From Acidobacteriota bacterium (GTDB lineage Bacteria; Acidobacteriota; Terriglobia; Terriglobales; Acidobacteriaceae): a stretch of DNA of 50,877 bases. Below are positions 17,307-25,177 of this stretch, piece by piece. The notes beneath the pieces are model-generated. The model saw only the letters and a program-made list of their open reading frames with translations. It was not told the DNA's origin and ran no database searches. The stretch is taken from the NCBI GenBank assembly GCA_028876395.1, contig JAGWRX010000129.1, positions 1-50,877 of the forward strand, in the 5' to 3' direction. The stretch's first letter is position 1. Each line of letters opens with the position of its first letter. The position numbers were made by a program, and so were the translations under genes.

Positions 17307-18434
17307 ATGCGGGAAATCTCAATCATGCACGTTGTTCTTGAACCACGCTACTCCGGGGCGGAGATGCTGGTTCGCAACCTGGCGCAGCACCAGATGCAAT
17401 CGGGCCATCGAGTTTCGATTACTGCCCTCAGGCCCGTGCAGCAGAGCTTCGCCGGCGAAATGCAGAAGCTTGAGCAGCAGGGCTGCCGGATGCTTATCCC
17501 GAAGTCCGCTCTCGATGGCTTGCGAAGGGCAATGTGGCTGTACCGCTCCGTCAAGGCCATCGAGCCGGACATCGTGTTTGCTCATTCGGCTCTGCCAAGC
17601 GTTTACGCTAGATTGGCGCTGCGCTTTACGCGGAGGCCGGTGGTCGTCACGGTGCTGCACTCGGACGATGACTTCAATGAGCCGCGCATGCGCCGGATGG
17701 AGAGGCTGCTGCGAAGCCGCCACGCGCAGGTCGTTGGCGTGAACAGCAAGTCTGTCGAGAATTACCGCCTTCGCGTTACGGATCGCGTTTCCACGCAGGT
17801 CATCATGAATGGTGTCCACGCCGATCGCTTTTCTCAGCTCGCAGCGCGTTCCGGGGAATGGCGCCAGAAGCTCTATGCGCCGGAGCCCGGTGAAGTGATC
17901 GCGCTGCAGGTCGGCCGCATCTCTTTTCAGAAGCAGCAGCATGTCTCCGTCGAGGCTCTTATCCGTTTGAAAGCCCAGGGCATCTCGAACCTGCGCCTCG
18001 TCCTCGCCGGGCCGATAGACGAGCAGCGGTATTTCAATAAGCTGATGACGCGCATCCGGGAGGGCAAGGTTGCGCGCCAGGTGCAGGTGATGGGCGCGCG
18101 CGGAGACATCGCGGAACTGCTCGCAGGGGCGGACATGTACCTCATGCCATCCGACGGCGAGGCGCACAGCATCGCAGCCCTTGAAGCGCTGGCCTCCGGC
18201 GCTTACTGCGTATTCAGCGGCATCCCTGCGTTCGCAGGCTTTCGCGGCCTTCCCGGTGTTTCCATGATCGGCGATCCGCCCACCGCGGAGGATCTGGCTT
18301 CATGCCTTGAGGACGCGCTGGCCAACGGTCAATGGCGCAGGCGATACGAGCGGAATCTCGGCGATCTTACATTCGAGCGGTGTGCCGCCGAATATAATCG
18401 TCTCATCCAGCGATTGCTTTGCCTTCCCGCATAA
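17307..18434 (+). CDS. Glycosyltransferase, GT4 family
   Basis: The product is 375 aa from the ATG at 17307 (MREISIMHVVLEPRYSGAEM). The frame runs back to 17112 inside the flippase gene, but AGAGGG precedes 17307 and the protein begins at the first Rossmann strand there. The N-domain has YSGAEMLVRNLAQHQMQSGH. The C-domain has ALQVGRISFQKQQHVSVEAL, and the donor-site motif near residue 285 reads DGEAHSIAALEALASGAY, a variant of EX7E. It follows the flippase by 8 nt. The specificity is unknown. Confidence 0.86.
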   Translation: MREISIMHVVLEPRYSGAEMLVRNLAQHQMQSGHRVSITALRPVQQSFAGEMQKLEQQGCRMLIPKSALDGLRRAMWLYRSVKAIEPDIVFAHSALPSVYARLALRFTRRPVVVTVLHSDDDFNEPRMRRMERLLRSRHAQVVGVNSKSVENYRLRVTDRVSTQVIMNGVHADRFSQLAARSGEWRQKLYAPEPGEVIALQVGRISFQKQQHVSVEALIRLKAQGISNLRLVLAGPIDEQRYFNKLMTRIREGKVARQVQVMGARGDIAELLAGADMYLMPSDGEAHSIAALEALASGAYCVFSGIPAFAGFRGLPGVSMIGDPPTAEDLASCLEDALANGQWRRRYERNLGDLTFERCAAEYNRLIQRLLCLPA

Positions 18435-18776
18435 TGCGGGCATGCCTGGCGGATGAAGGATGCATCCATCAGGCCGCCATGAACGTGGATGCACGCCCGA
18501 TGAAATATACAATGGCTTCGCTGAGCCAAATCGGAACGCGTCACGGGCCTGCATTCGGGCATTACAGCGCAGCCTCCTGGAAGCACCGGCCGCAGGCCTT
18601 CCCCGGGCCTGGACTTCAGTTGGAAGTTGATCGTGAACTCGGGTCGAGTTCGCATCCCAATTTTGAGTTGACACGATCCTTGAGCGATCGCGCCTTGGAG
18701 TCATCGAAACTTTTACCTGCGAACTGAGTTGTTCAGCTCGTCAACGCACGACGGATGAGGAATTCCGGACATTCAC
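18435..18776. other. 342-bp intergenic region before wzc
   Basis: No convincing gene is present; the open frame 18419-18727 has no ribosome site and poor codon use. Short palindromes occur: CCCGCA/TGCGGG around the stop codon at 18426-18440, GGATGCATCC near 18466 and AACTC/GAGTT near 18640. A TTGACA sits at 18668-18673 but no matching -10 box follows at normal spacing. The length suggests an internal promoter for the export genes (wzc-wza-wzy), so the locus may have two transcription units. Confidence 0.4.
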
Positions 18777-21038
18777 ATGACAACAAACGATAGCCACAGT
18801 TCACAATCCGGGCCGACTCCCCAGCGGCCTTTGGATGACAACCCGGGCTCCCTGCTTCAATCGGACTTCAGCGCAGAGTCGTCTATGCTCTACGACGCGT
18901 GGGTCATGCTGCGTCGCAGACGTTACTGGGTGCTTGTCACTTTTATCGCGGGAATCTTCGCATCCGTGATTGCCGCCAGGATCTCTCCGCCTCAATTCGA
19001 TGCCGTATCGACGATTCGCATTGTGGAGGGCGGCGATACCGGCATCCAGTTTCAGGATGCGCCGGCCAGCTCGATTCTCGGCGAGGACCCGGAGATCAAG
19101 CTTCAAACCGAGATTGCGGTGCTCACCAGCCATACGGTTGCCATGCGCGTTGCCAATGCGCTCGATCTCTATCACGACAGCACGTTTTCCCGGCCCGGCA
19201 AAGGCGAAGGCATTCCAAGCGCAGGCAACCCGCAAACGGTGCACAGGGTCCTTGTCGCGATGAGCGGTGTGCTCAAGGTGGAAGAAATTCCGCACACTGA
19301 GGCGATCAGCATTACGGTTCGCACCCGGTCTCCGCAGCTCTCTGAAAGGATTGCCAACACCCTGGTTGACGAATACGTAGCGCGCGGCTACCAGGTGCGT
19401 TACGAGTCGCAGCACGGAATCTCAGAGTGGCTTGCAAAACAGCTCGACGACCTGCGGCAACAGACAGAGGATGCACAGAGCCGCGCTCTTGAGTATGGAA
19501 AGAAGCTCAACCTGCTGGACACCATGGTCGCGGCGCCGTCCTCCACGGCGTCCAACGGCGCGAGCGCAGGAGCGCAGTCGCTGGACACGCAGCGGCTGCT
19601 CGGCATGCAGCAGTCGCTTGTCGCCGCCGAATCCGACATGCTGGTCAAGGAAGCGCAGTACAACGTGCTGCAGAACTCCACCATCGATTCGATCAACCCG
19701 CAGTCAGACCCGGTTCTGGCGGCACTGTTGACGGCCCGCGACTCCGCCATGGCGCAATACAAGGAGTACAGCGCCAAGTACGGGCCGAACTATCCCGCCG
19801 TCAAACAGGTCAACGCGCGCATCGCGCAGCTCGACCAGCAGATCAACAGCGAGCTGGCGAATGCGCGAACGCGTGCCTTCACGGACATGACCGTGGCGCG
19901 CAATTCGGTCAAGTCGCTCAAGTCCGCGGTCGATCAGGAAAAGCAGGGCATGGAGCAGCGCGACGACGACGTCGTGCGCTACACAATTGCCGAGCGCGAT
20001 TTCGAGTCCTCCTACGCGCTCTATCAGGGCCTGCTGCAAAAGCTCAAGGAAGCCGGCGTGCTCGCCGGCCTCAAGGGCAATAATGTCGAAGTGATCGATC
20101 GCGCGCTCGTGCCGCTGACCAAAGCCGCTCCCCGCACGTCGAATTATCTGCTTGCGGGCAGCGGCATGGGGCTTCTTCTGGGCTGCCTGCTCGCCGTGCT
20201 CGTGGATGCGCTGGACAAGTCCATTCTCGATGCCGACCTGCTGGAGCAGACCATCGGCGCGCCCACCATCGGCATGATTCCCAGGTTGCGCGGCGCACAG
20301 TCAGACACATTGCAGACAACCCGAAAGCAGGAAGACCTGGACTCCGCCGCAAGGCAGCAGATTGAGGCGTACCGGACGTTGCGCACGTCTCTGCTGCTTT
20401 CGCATCCGGGCCAGCCCCCGCGCACCATCGTGGTCACCAGCGCGATTCCTGAGGAAGGCAAAAGCACAACGGCCATCAACCTCGCCATGATTCTTGCGCA
20501 GGGCGGCAGCAAGGTCCTGCTCATGGAGTGCGATCTGCGGCGGCCCAGCATCGGCTTCAAGCTGTCCATGCCGGCAGCGCAGGGCGTCAGCCAGATATTG
20601 GCAGGCATCAGGCAGCCTGCTGAATGTATTCACAGCTTCGACGACCAGAGCGGTGTCGATATCCTGGTCGCAGGCGCGCAGCCTCCCAACCCTGCCGAGC
20701 TGCTTGCTTCGCAGCAATTCACCACCCTGCTGCAACAGATGCGCTCAGCCTACGACTTCGTCATCCTCGACTCGCCGCCAACCGTTTCCGTTTCTGATGT
20801 GCAGATCATCGCCGCGCAGTCTGACGGCGTGTTGTTCGTCGTGCGGTCGGGTTCCACATCCCGGCACCTTGCGCAACAAGGCTGCCGCATGCTGCGCCGT
20901 ACGGGAGCGCATCTTCTCGGCGGTGTGCTCAATGCCATTGACTATCGTTCTGACACGTACGGCTACTACGGATATTACGACTACTACTCAAGCGGCAAGT
21001 CGGGTTCCGGTTCAAAGGAGAAGCGACATGAGAAATAA
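18777..21038 (+). CDS. wzc: Wzc-like tyrosine autokinase / chain-length regulator
   Basis: The product is 753 aa. The order is a polar N-tail, a Wzz-type domain opening with a membrane segment (YWVLVTFIAGIFASVIAARI, about 45-64), and a long periplasmic coiled-coil stretch (about 200-430). A second membrane segment (YLLAGSGMGLLLGCLLAVLV, about 457-476) precedes a cytoplasmic BY-kinase domain. The kinase has Walker A IPEEGKSTTAINLA (K562), Walker A' LLMECDLRRPSIG and Walker B FVILDSPP. The C-terminus is a tyrosine cluster (TYGYYGYYDYYSS), the autophosphorylation tail. It controls polymer length and export with Wza, whose start codon overlaps the end of this gene. No partner phosphatase gene (wzb) is in the window. 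Confidence 0.93.
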   Translation: MTTNDSHSSQSGPTPQRPLDDNPGSLLQSDFSAESSMLYDAWVMLRRRRYWVLVTFIAGIFASVIAARISPPQFDAVSTIRIVEGGDTGIQFQDAPASSILGEDPEIKLQTEIAVLTSHTVAMRVANALDLYHDSTFSRPGKGEGIPSAGNPQTVHRVLVAMSGVLKVEEIPHTEAISITVRTRSPQLSERIANTLVDEYVARGYQVRYESQHGISEWLAKQLDDLRQQTEDAQSRALEYGKKLNLLDTMVAAPSSTASNGASAGAQSLDTQRLLGMQQSLVAAESDMLVKEAQYNVLQNSTIDSINPQSDPVLAALLTARDSAMAQYKEYSAKYGPNYPAVKQVNARIAQLDQQINSELANARTRAFTDMTVARNSVKSLKSAVDQEKQGMEQRDDDVVRYTIAERDFESSYALYQGLLQKLKEAGVLAGLKGNNVEVIDRALVPLTKAAPRTSNYLLAGSGMGLLLGCLLAVLVDALDKSILDADLLEQTIGAPTIGMIPRLRGAQSDTLQTTRKQEDLDSAARQQIEAYRTLRTSLLLSHPGQPPRTIVVTSAIPEEGKSTTAINLAMILAQGGSKVLLMECDLRRPSIGFKLSMPAAQGVSQILAGIRQPAECIHSFDDQSGVDILVAGAQPPNPAELLASQQFTTLLQQMRSAYDFVILDSPPTVSVSDVQIIAAQSDGVLFVVRSGSTSRHLAQQGCRMLRRTGAHLLGGVLNAIDYRSDTYGYYGYYDYYSSGKSGSGSKEKRHEK

Positions 21039-22062
21039 ACAGATGTACGTCGCGACCGTCATTCTGCTGGCCGGAATGTCGCAGGCTGCTGCTGCGAACA
21101 TGTTTGCGCAGAGCGCCTCCGGCGCGCAGAGCTCCGATCTCTCCTCCAGCGAGTCCACGCTCCCGGGCATGCAGAAGACCACGTCGTCGCGCGGTTCCCG
21201 GCCGGGCGGAGGAGGAGCAGCCTCAGCGATCACGCCAGCAGCCACAGGCCGGCTCTATCCCGCGTCCGGTGAGCTGCTCATCGGCGTCGGCGATCTTCTC
21301 CACGTCGCGGTCTTCGATACGCCGGAATTCGATCAGGATGCCCGCGTAGACCCCGAAGGGCATGTCGACTTCAACGGCATCGGCAGCCTTGCAGTCGAGA
21401 ATATGAAGCCGGCCGATGTGGCGGCCATGATCCAGAAGAAGCTGAAGGACGATGGCATGGTGCTCGATCCAAAAGTCACCGTCAGCATCGCCGATTACAT
21501 CTCGCACGGCGTATCCATCCAGGGCGAGATTCGCACTCCCGGCATCTATCCGGTTCTCGGCAAGCGCCGCCTCGCGGATCTGCTCACCGCGGCGGGCGGC
21601 CCGACTGAGCTGTCCGATGGAATAGCGGACATCCTGCACCCATCGTCGCCGACGCCCGACCACATCGACCTCAAATCGTCAGCGGACACGTACGCCATCG
21701 TACCCGGCGACACCATCACGCTTGAGCGCGCGCCGCTGGTGTACATCGTTGGAAACGTGCGCCGTGCCGGCGGATTTCCCCTTGCCCGCGCCACAACCAT
21801 CAGCCAGGGACTTGCCCTTGCGCAGGGGCTTAGCCCATCAGCAAAAGACAAGCAGGTCTATCTCTTTCGTGATGCAGACAACGGAAAGCGGGTCGTGAGC
21901 GTCCTCAATCTCCACAAGATTCTTCGCGGCAAGCTCGCGGATGTGCCCCTCAAACCCAACGACATTGTCTTCATTCCCAACAGCAGCGTTGCCGACGTGG
22001 TCAAGGCCACCGCGGCCGCACTGCCTGGCATCGGTACCGCGATCATCTACGCGCGCCCATGA
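21028..22062 (+). CDS. wza: Wza-like polysaccharide export protein (SLBB domains)
   Basis: The product is 344 aa from the ATG at 21028, with AAAGGAG upstream and an 11-nt overlap with wzc. A Sec signal peptide (VATVILLAGMSQAAA) and a Ser/Gly-rich linker (about 30-70) precede the Poly_export domain, which begins ASGELLIGVGDLLHVAVFDT. Two SLBB beta-grasp segments follow (VSIQGEIRTPGIYPVLGKR, and VYIVGNVRRAGGFPLARAT). No lipobox Cys is visible at the signal peptide, unlike E. coli Wza. The C-terminal segment is short, so the mode of outer-membrane anchoring is unclear. It forms the periplasmic and outer-membrane exit channel that works with the Wzc kinase. Confidence 0.88.
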   Translation: MRNKQMYVATVILLAGMSQAAAANMFAQSASGAQSSDLSSSESTLPGMQKTTSSRGSRPGGGGAASAITPAATGRLYPASGELLIGVGDLLHVAVFDTPEFDQDARVDPEGHVDFNGIGSLAVENMKPADVAAMIQKKLKDDGMVLDPKVTVSIADYISHGVSIQGEIRTPGIYPVLGKRRLADLLTAAGGPTELSDGIADILHPSSPTPDHIDLKSSADTYAIVPGDTITLERAPLVYIVGNVRRAGGFPLARATTISQGLALAQGLSPSAKDKQVYLFRDADNGKRVVSVLNLHKILRGKLADVPLKPNDIVFIPNSSVADVVKATAAALPGIGTAIIYARP

Positions 22063-22077
22063 CCTGTTCCTGGCGCG

Positions 22078-22094
22078 GGAGCGCATCGCGCTCC
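22078..22094. terminator. GC-rich hairpin between wza and wzy
   Basis: GGAGCGC (22078-22084) pairs with GCGCTCC (22088-22094) around ATC, 16 nt after the wza stop. There is no T-tract, so it is more likely an RNA-stability element or a partial terminator than a full stop. A polar element here is the kind of site an UpxY-type antiterminator could help polymerase pass. Confidence 0.35.
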
Positions 22095-22177
22095 AGGACG
22101 CTTGCTTCAGCTGGAGTTCAGCATAGTGGCAACAGCGGCCTTTTCTCAGCAAGACTGCGTTGCAAAAGGCATAAGCA

Positions 22178-23614
22178 ATGATTGCAGTGAACAGCGAGCC
22201 GCTCGGCCGGCACGGCAAGCCACCAGCGGGCCCCGGCGGCGCTGCGTCATTTTCGCGGCAGATGAATGGCAAGCTCTTCCTGCTTTATTGCACGGCCGCT
22301 GCTGCGGACTTCCATTCGTACAAGCAAGGCGGTACCCCATGGCAGGTCGCCGTCAGTCTCATCAGCACGGTGGCATTTGTCGCATTCGTCTTCAATGCGC
22401 GGCGGCCAGGCGCGCAGTTGCGGTCTCTTCAGCGCGTCACGTGGCTCTGGTGGATTTACATTGCCACCACGCCGTTTATCGCCTACTGGCGCGATGTGCC
22501 CGCAGGCCATTATCTGCGCATCCTGCTGCCAACGCTGCTCATGGGCGAGAGCCTCATCATGGGCCTTCTGCTCCTCAGCGAGTCAGAGGAAAACGCGCGC
22601 CTCATCTTTCGCGGGCTCTTCTACGCATCAGCCGTATCGAGTATCGTTTACCTGGTGCGCGGCCTCACCATGGGACTCGGGCTGCAGAATGTCCGTTATT
22701 ACATCCTCAGTCCGTTGCTTATCATTCTGTTCTCCTTCGCGCTGTGCAGGCTTCTCTTTGAGGGCGCAAGAGCCGGCATCGTCAATGTCGTCGCGCTCAC
22801 AGGTGGCGTGATCGTCATCTTTCTGTCTGTCACGCGAACCTACTTTGCGGGCATCGGCGTCATCCTTCTGCTGCTCGCATATGTCCTGCTGCGGCCGCCT
22901 GCCTGGTTGAACCAGCGGGTGCGCAACAGGCTTAAGAAGAATCTCCTCGGGGTAACCAGCGTATTGGCCCTCCTCGCCGCCGTCGTCTTTGTGGCGTTCC
23001 CCGGCGTCGTTACGCATTGGTCCCAGCGGAATGCCTCTCTTGGCGCTCAGGACCCGACGGCACTCACACGCATTGCAGAGGCCGCCGGCGAACTTCAGGT
23101 GATGAAGAAGGACAAGAGCCATCTCCTGTTTGGCTCCGGCATCGGCGCCGAACACAAGAATGATATGCGCTATCTCATCGGCGTATCGGCGCTGGCTGGA
23201 GAAGACTATGCCGCCTACACCTTCAGCCCCGGACACATTGGATGGGTCTACCAGTTCTTCACCTCCGGCCTGTTGATGGGCTGGGTTCTGCCCTTCATCT
23301 TCCTGTTCGCTATCTGGAAGGGCAATGCACATGGCGCGCCTTACATTGCGCGCCTCGCGGCGATAGCGGTCGCAGCGGCGCTGGCCATCACCACGCTGGG
23401 CAACATGCTCGGCGATCGTGGCGCTGGCCTGGGCCTCGGCTTGCTCATTGCGCTTTCGCTTCACGGCGAGAGGACGAGCGCTCACGGCAGGAGGCGCGCG
23501 CCGCACGGAATCCACACGCAATTTCTTTCCGTGAACCAAAGGCCAGTGCCCGCACTTCAGCAAGGTGGGCAAGCACCGCTGCCTGCTTCCCCTCGCACTC
23601 CGGAAGGAATCTGA
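22178..23614 (+). CDS. Wzy-type polysaccharide polymerase / O-antigen ligase-like membrane protein
   Basis: The product is 478 aa from the ATG at 22178 (AAAAGG upstream). It has about ten hydrophobic helices, including VAVSLISTVAFVAFVFNA, LLPTLLMGESLIMGLLLLSE, YILSPLLIILFSFALCRLLF and NVVALTGGVIVIFLSVTRTY. A large periplasmic loop (about 275-355) sits between the central helices, the arrangement expected of Wzy polymerases and WaaL ligases. With Wzx, Wzc and Wza in the same locus, polymerase is the likelier role. The last 50 residues are polar and Arg/Pro-rich and may be disordered. Confidence 0.8.
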   Translation: MIAVNSEPLGRHGKPPAGPGGAASFSRQMNGKLFLLYCTAAAADFHSYKQGGTPWQVAVSLISTVAFVAFVFNARRPGAQLRSLQRVTWLWWIYIATTPFIAYWRDVPAGHYLRILLPTLLMGESLIMGLLLLSESEENARLIFRGLFYASAVSSIVYLVRGLTMGLGLQNVRYYILSPLLIILFSFALCRLLFEGARAGIVNVVALTGGVIVIFLSVTRTYFAGIGVILLLLAYVLLRPPAWLNQRVRNRLKKNLLGVTSVLALLAAVVFVAFPGVVTHWSQRNASLGAQDPTALTRIAEAAGELQVMKKDKSHLLFGSGIGAEHKNDMRYLIGVSALAGEDYAAYTFSPGHIGWVYQFFTSGLLMGWVLPFIFLFAIWKGNAHGAPYIARLAAIAVAAALAITTLGNMLGDRGAGLGLGLLIALSLHGERTSAHGRRRAPHGIHTQFLSVNQRPVPALQQGGQAPLPASPRTPEGI

Positions 23615-23622
23615 TTCGCCGC

Positions 23623-24852
23623 ATGAAAAGGATTCTCATTCTGGAAATCTCCGGCAGCGGGCATCATCCCAGCTATCTGCGGCGCATTCTGGAATCAGGC
23701 ATCCTCGACGCGGCGCATGTGATTGTCGCCGGACCCTCCAGCCTGTCGGCTCACAGTGAGCTGAGGGATCTCCGTTCGCAGTACGAGTTCCATGAGTTGG
23801 CCATCGATCCGAACCAGCAGGCGCGGCTCGCGGATTTCTCCGCCATCGGCCTTGTCCGCCGGGAATTTGTCCTGCGTGCGATTTTTGAAAGAGCATGGCG
23901 GCGCGCCTGCAGCAGCGGACAGATTGATCTGGTCGTGCTGCCGCTGGTGGATGGATGCGCGAACGCAATTGCCTTGCGAGGCGCGCCGTTTGGCGGCACG
24001 CCCTGGATCGCCGTCTCCATGCGCGCTCAGTTTCATCTGCGCAAAATGGGCGTAACGGTGCCACGAACGATCAGCCGGCTCGCACGTGAAATCCTTTTCC
24101 GCAGATTACTGCAACGGGAAAGCCTCAAGGCATTGCTCACCATCGACCCCACGCTCGCCGAATACGCAACACGCCAGCGAGCAAGCGAATTCGCAAAAGT
24201 GTGCCTTCTGCCCGATACGTGCAACACCTACACGCTCATTGAAAAGAACGTTGCGCGGAAGCAGCTCGACATTCCCATCCCTGCGAAACTCATCCTCGCA
24301 TACGGTCATTTGACCGCGCGCAAGGGAATCTTCAATCTGATACGCGCAATGACGCGCGAAGAGTGCCCAAGGCATGTGCATCTTCTGCTGGCTGGAAGTC
24401 AGGATGAGGACGTCAAGAAGTTTCTCGCCGGCCCTGTTGCCGCGCACCTTCGCGCGGAAGGCCGCCTGCACCTGCTGCCGGGCTTCGTGCCGGAGGAGTC
24501 CGTGCCCGCCCTGCTTTCAGCGGCGGACGCATTATGGGTTGGATATATCGGCTTTTACACGATGAGCAATATTCTGGTGCTTGCCGCGCGCCATCACTTG
24601 CAAGTGATTCCATCGAATCAAGGCGTGATAGGCTATCTTTCAAGCAGGCACAACCTCGGCCTGATGGTGAATCCGCTTTCTGAAGATTCAGTCGTGGATG
24701 CCCTGCGCGAGGTTGCAGACCCGCCTCCGTCGCGGCCGGAGCAGATAGCCAGGGCGCGCGCAGCATTCGCCAGTCACACCGATGCAACGTTCCATCAAGT
24801 CATGAAGCAAGCAATCCGGTCCGCTGTTCCCGATCTGATCTCTGATCGGTAG
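23623..24852 (+). CDS. Glycosyltransferase (GT4-like)
   Basis: The product is 409 aa from the ATG at 23623 (MKRILILEISGSGHHPSYLR). A longer frame back to 23242 lies inside the wzy gene and is not used. The N-domain is divergent. The C-domain has AYGHLTARKGIFNLIRAMTR, then HVHLLLAGSQDEDVKKF, and a donor-site region VGYIGFYTMSNILVLAARHH, where the usual glutamates of EX7E are not clearly kept. The transferase assignment therefore rests mainly on the fold pattern and the location. It is the last gene of the exopolysaccharide locus and ends 52 nt from a convergent phage-like gene. Confidence 0.72.
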   Translation: MKRILILEISGSGHHPSYLRRILESGILDAAHVIVAGPSSLSAHSELRDLRSQYEFHELAIDPNQQARLADFSAIGLVRREFVLRAIFERAWRRACSSGQIDLVVLPLVDGCANAIALRGAPFGGTPWIAVSMRAQFHLRKMGVTVPRTISRLAREILFRRLLQRESLKALLTIDPTLAEYATRQRASEFAKVCLLPDTCNTYTLIEKNVARKQLDIPIPAKLILAYGHLTARKGIFNLIRAMTREECPRHVHLLLAGSQDEDVKKFLAGPVAAHLRAEGRLHLLPGFVPEESVPALLSAADALWVGYIGFYTMSNILVLAARHHLQVIPSNQGVIGYLSSRHNLGLMVNPLSEDSVVDALREVADPPPSRPEQIARARAAFASHTDATFHQVMKQAIRSAVPDLISDR

Positions 24853-24904
24853 CCCGCTTCTCATCCATTCTTCGCCTCCCGCCCAAAGTCCTGCGTTTTC
24901 TCGC

Positions 24905-25132
24905 TCAATGCCGGTGCCACGCCTCCACGGCAACCTCAATCACGGCAAACACCACGCTGACAGCCGCCAGAAACCCCTTGGCCCGCTGCCAGCTCTGCTC
25001 GTGCCGATCCATGCGCCGTTCCAGCTCTGCAATGCGTCCGCCATTGCCGTCGCCCATCAGGCCTGCCATCTGATTTTTCAGCACGCTCAGATCGCTGAGC
25101 ACCTGCGCCTCGAATTCATTCATCATCCGCAT
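24905..25132 (-). CDS. Small XhlA/holin-like membrane protein
   Basis: The product is 75 aa. The ATG at 25132 has GGAG at 8-nt spacing. The N-terminal two-thirds are a charged coiled coil (LSVLKNQMAGLM, then RIAELERRMDRHEQSWQ). One C-terminal membrane helix follows (AKGFLAAVSVVFAVIEVAVE). This layout matches haemolysin XhlA/holin-associated phage proteins. No endolysin gene sits beside it, so a lysis role is uncertain. It is the last gene of the phage-like module and faces the exopolysaccharide locus tail-to-tail. Confidence 0.6.
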   Translation of the reverse strand: MRMMNEFEAQVLSDLSVLKNQMAGLMGDGNGGRIAELERRMDRHEQSWQRAKGFLAAVSVVFAVIEVAVEAWHRH

Positions 25133-25177
25133 CCGCCGGACTCCGTCTCTTCCTTGCCTGTCTGAAGGCCTCTGGCG

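Noticed and set aside
18419-18727. 102-aa frame in the gap before wzc
   Set aside because: It overlaps the end of the preceding gene, has no ribosome site and an unstructured composition; the region is better read as regulatory.
24853-24904. Attachment-site duplication at the exopolysaccharide/phage-module junction
   Set aside because: The 52-bp gap shares no visible direct repeat with the other edge (42537-42974), and no tRNA end is present.
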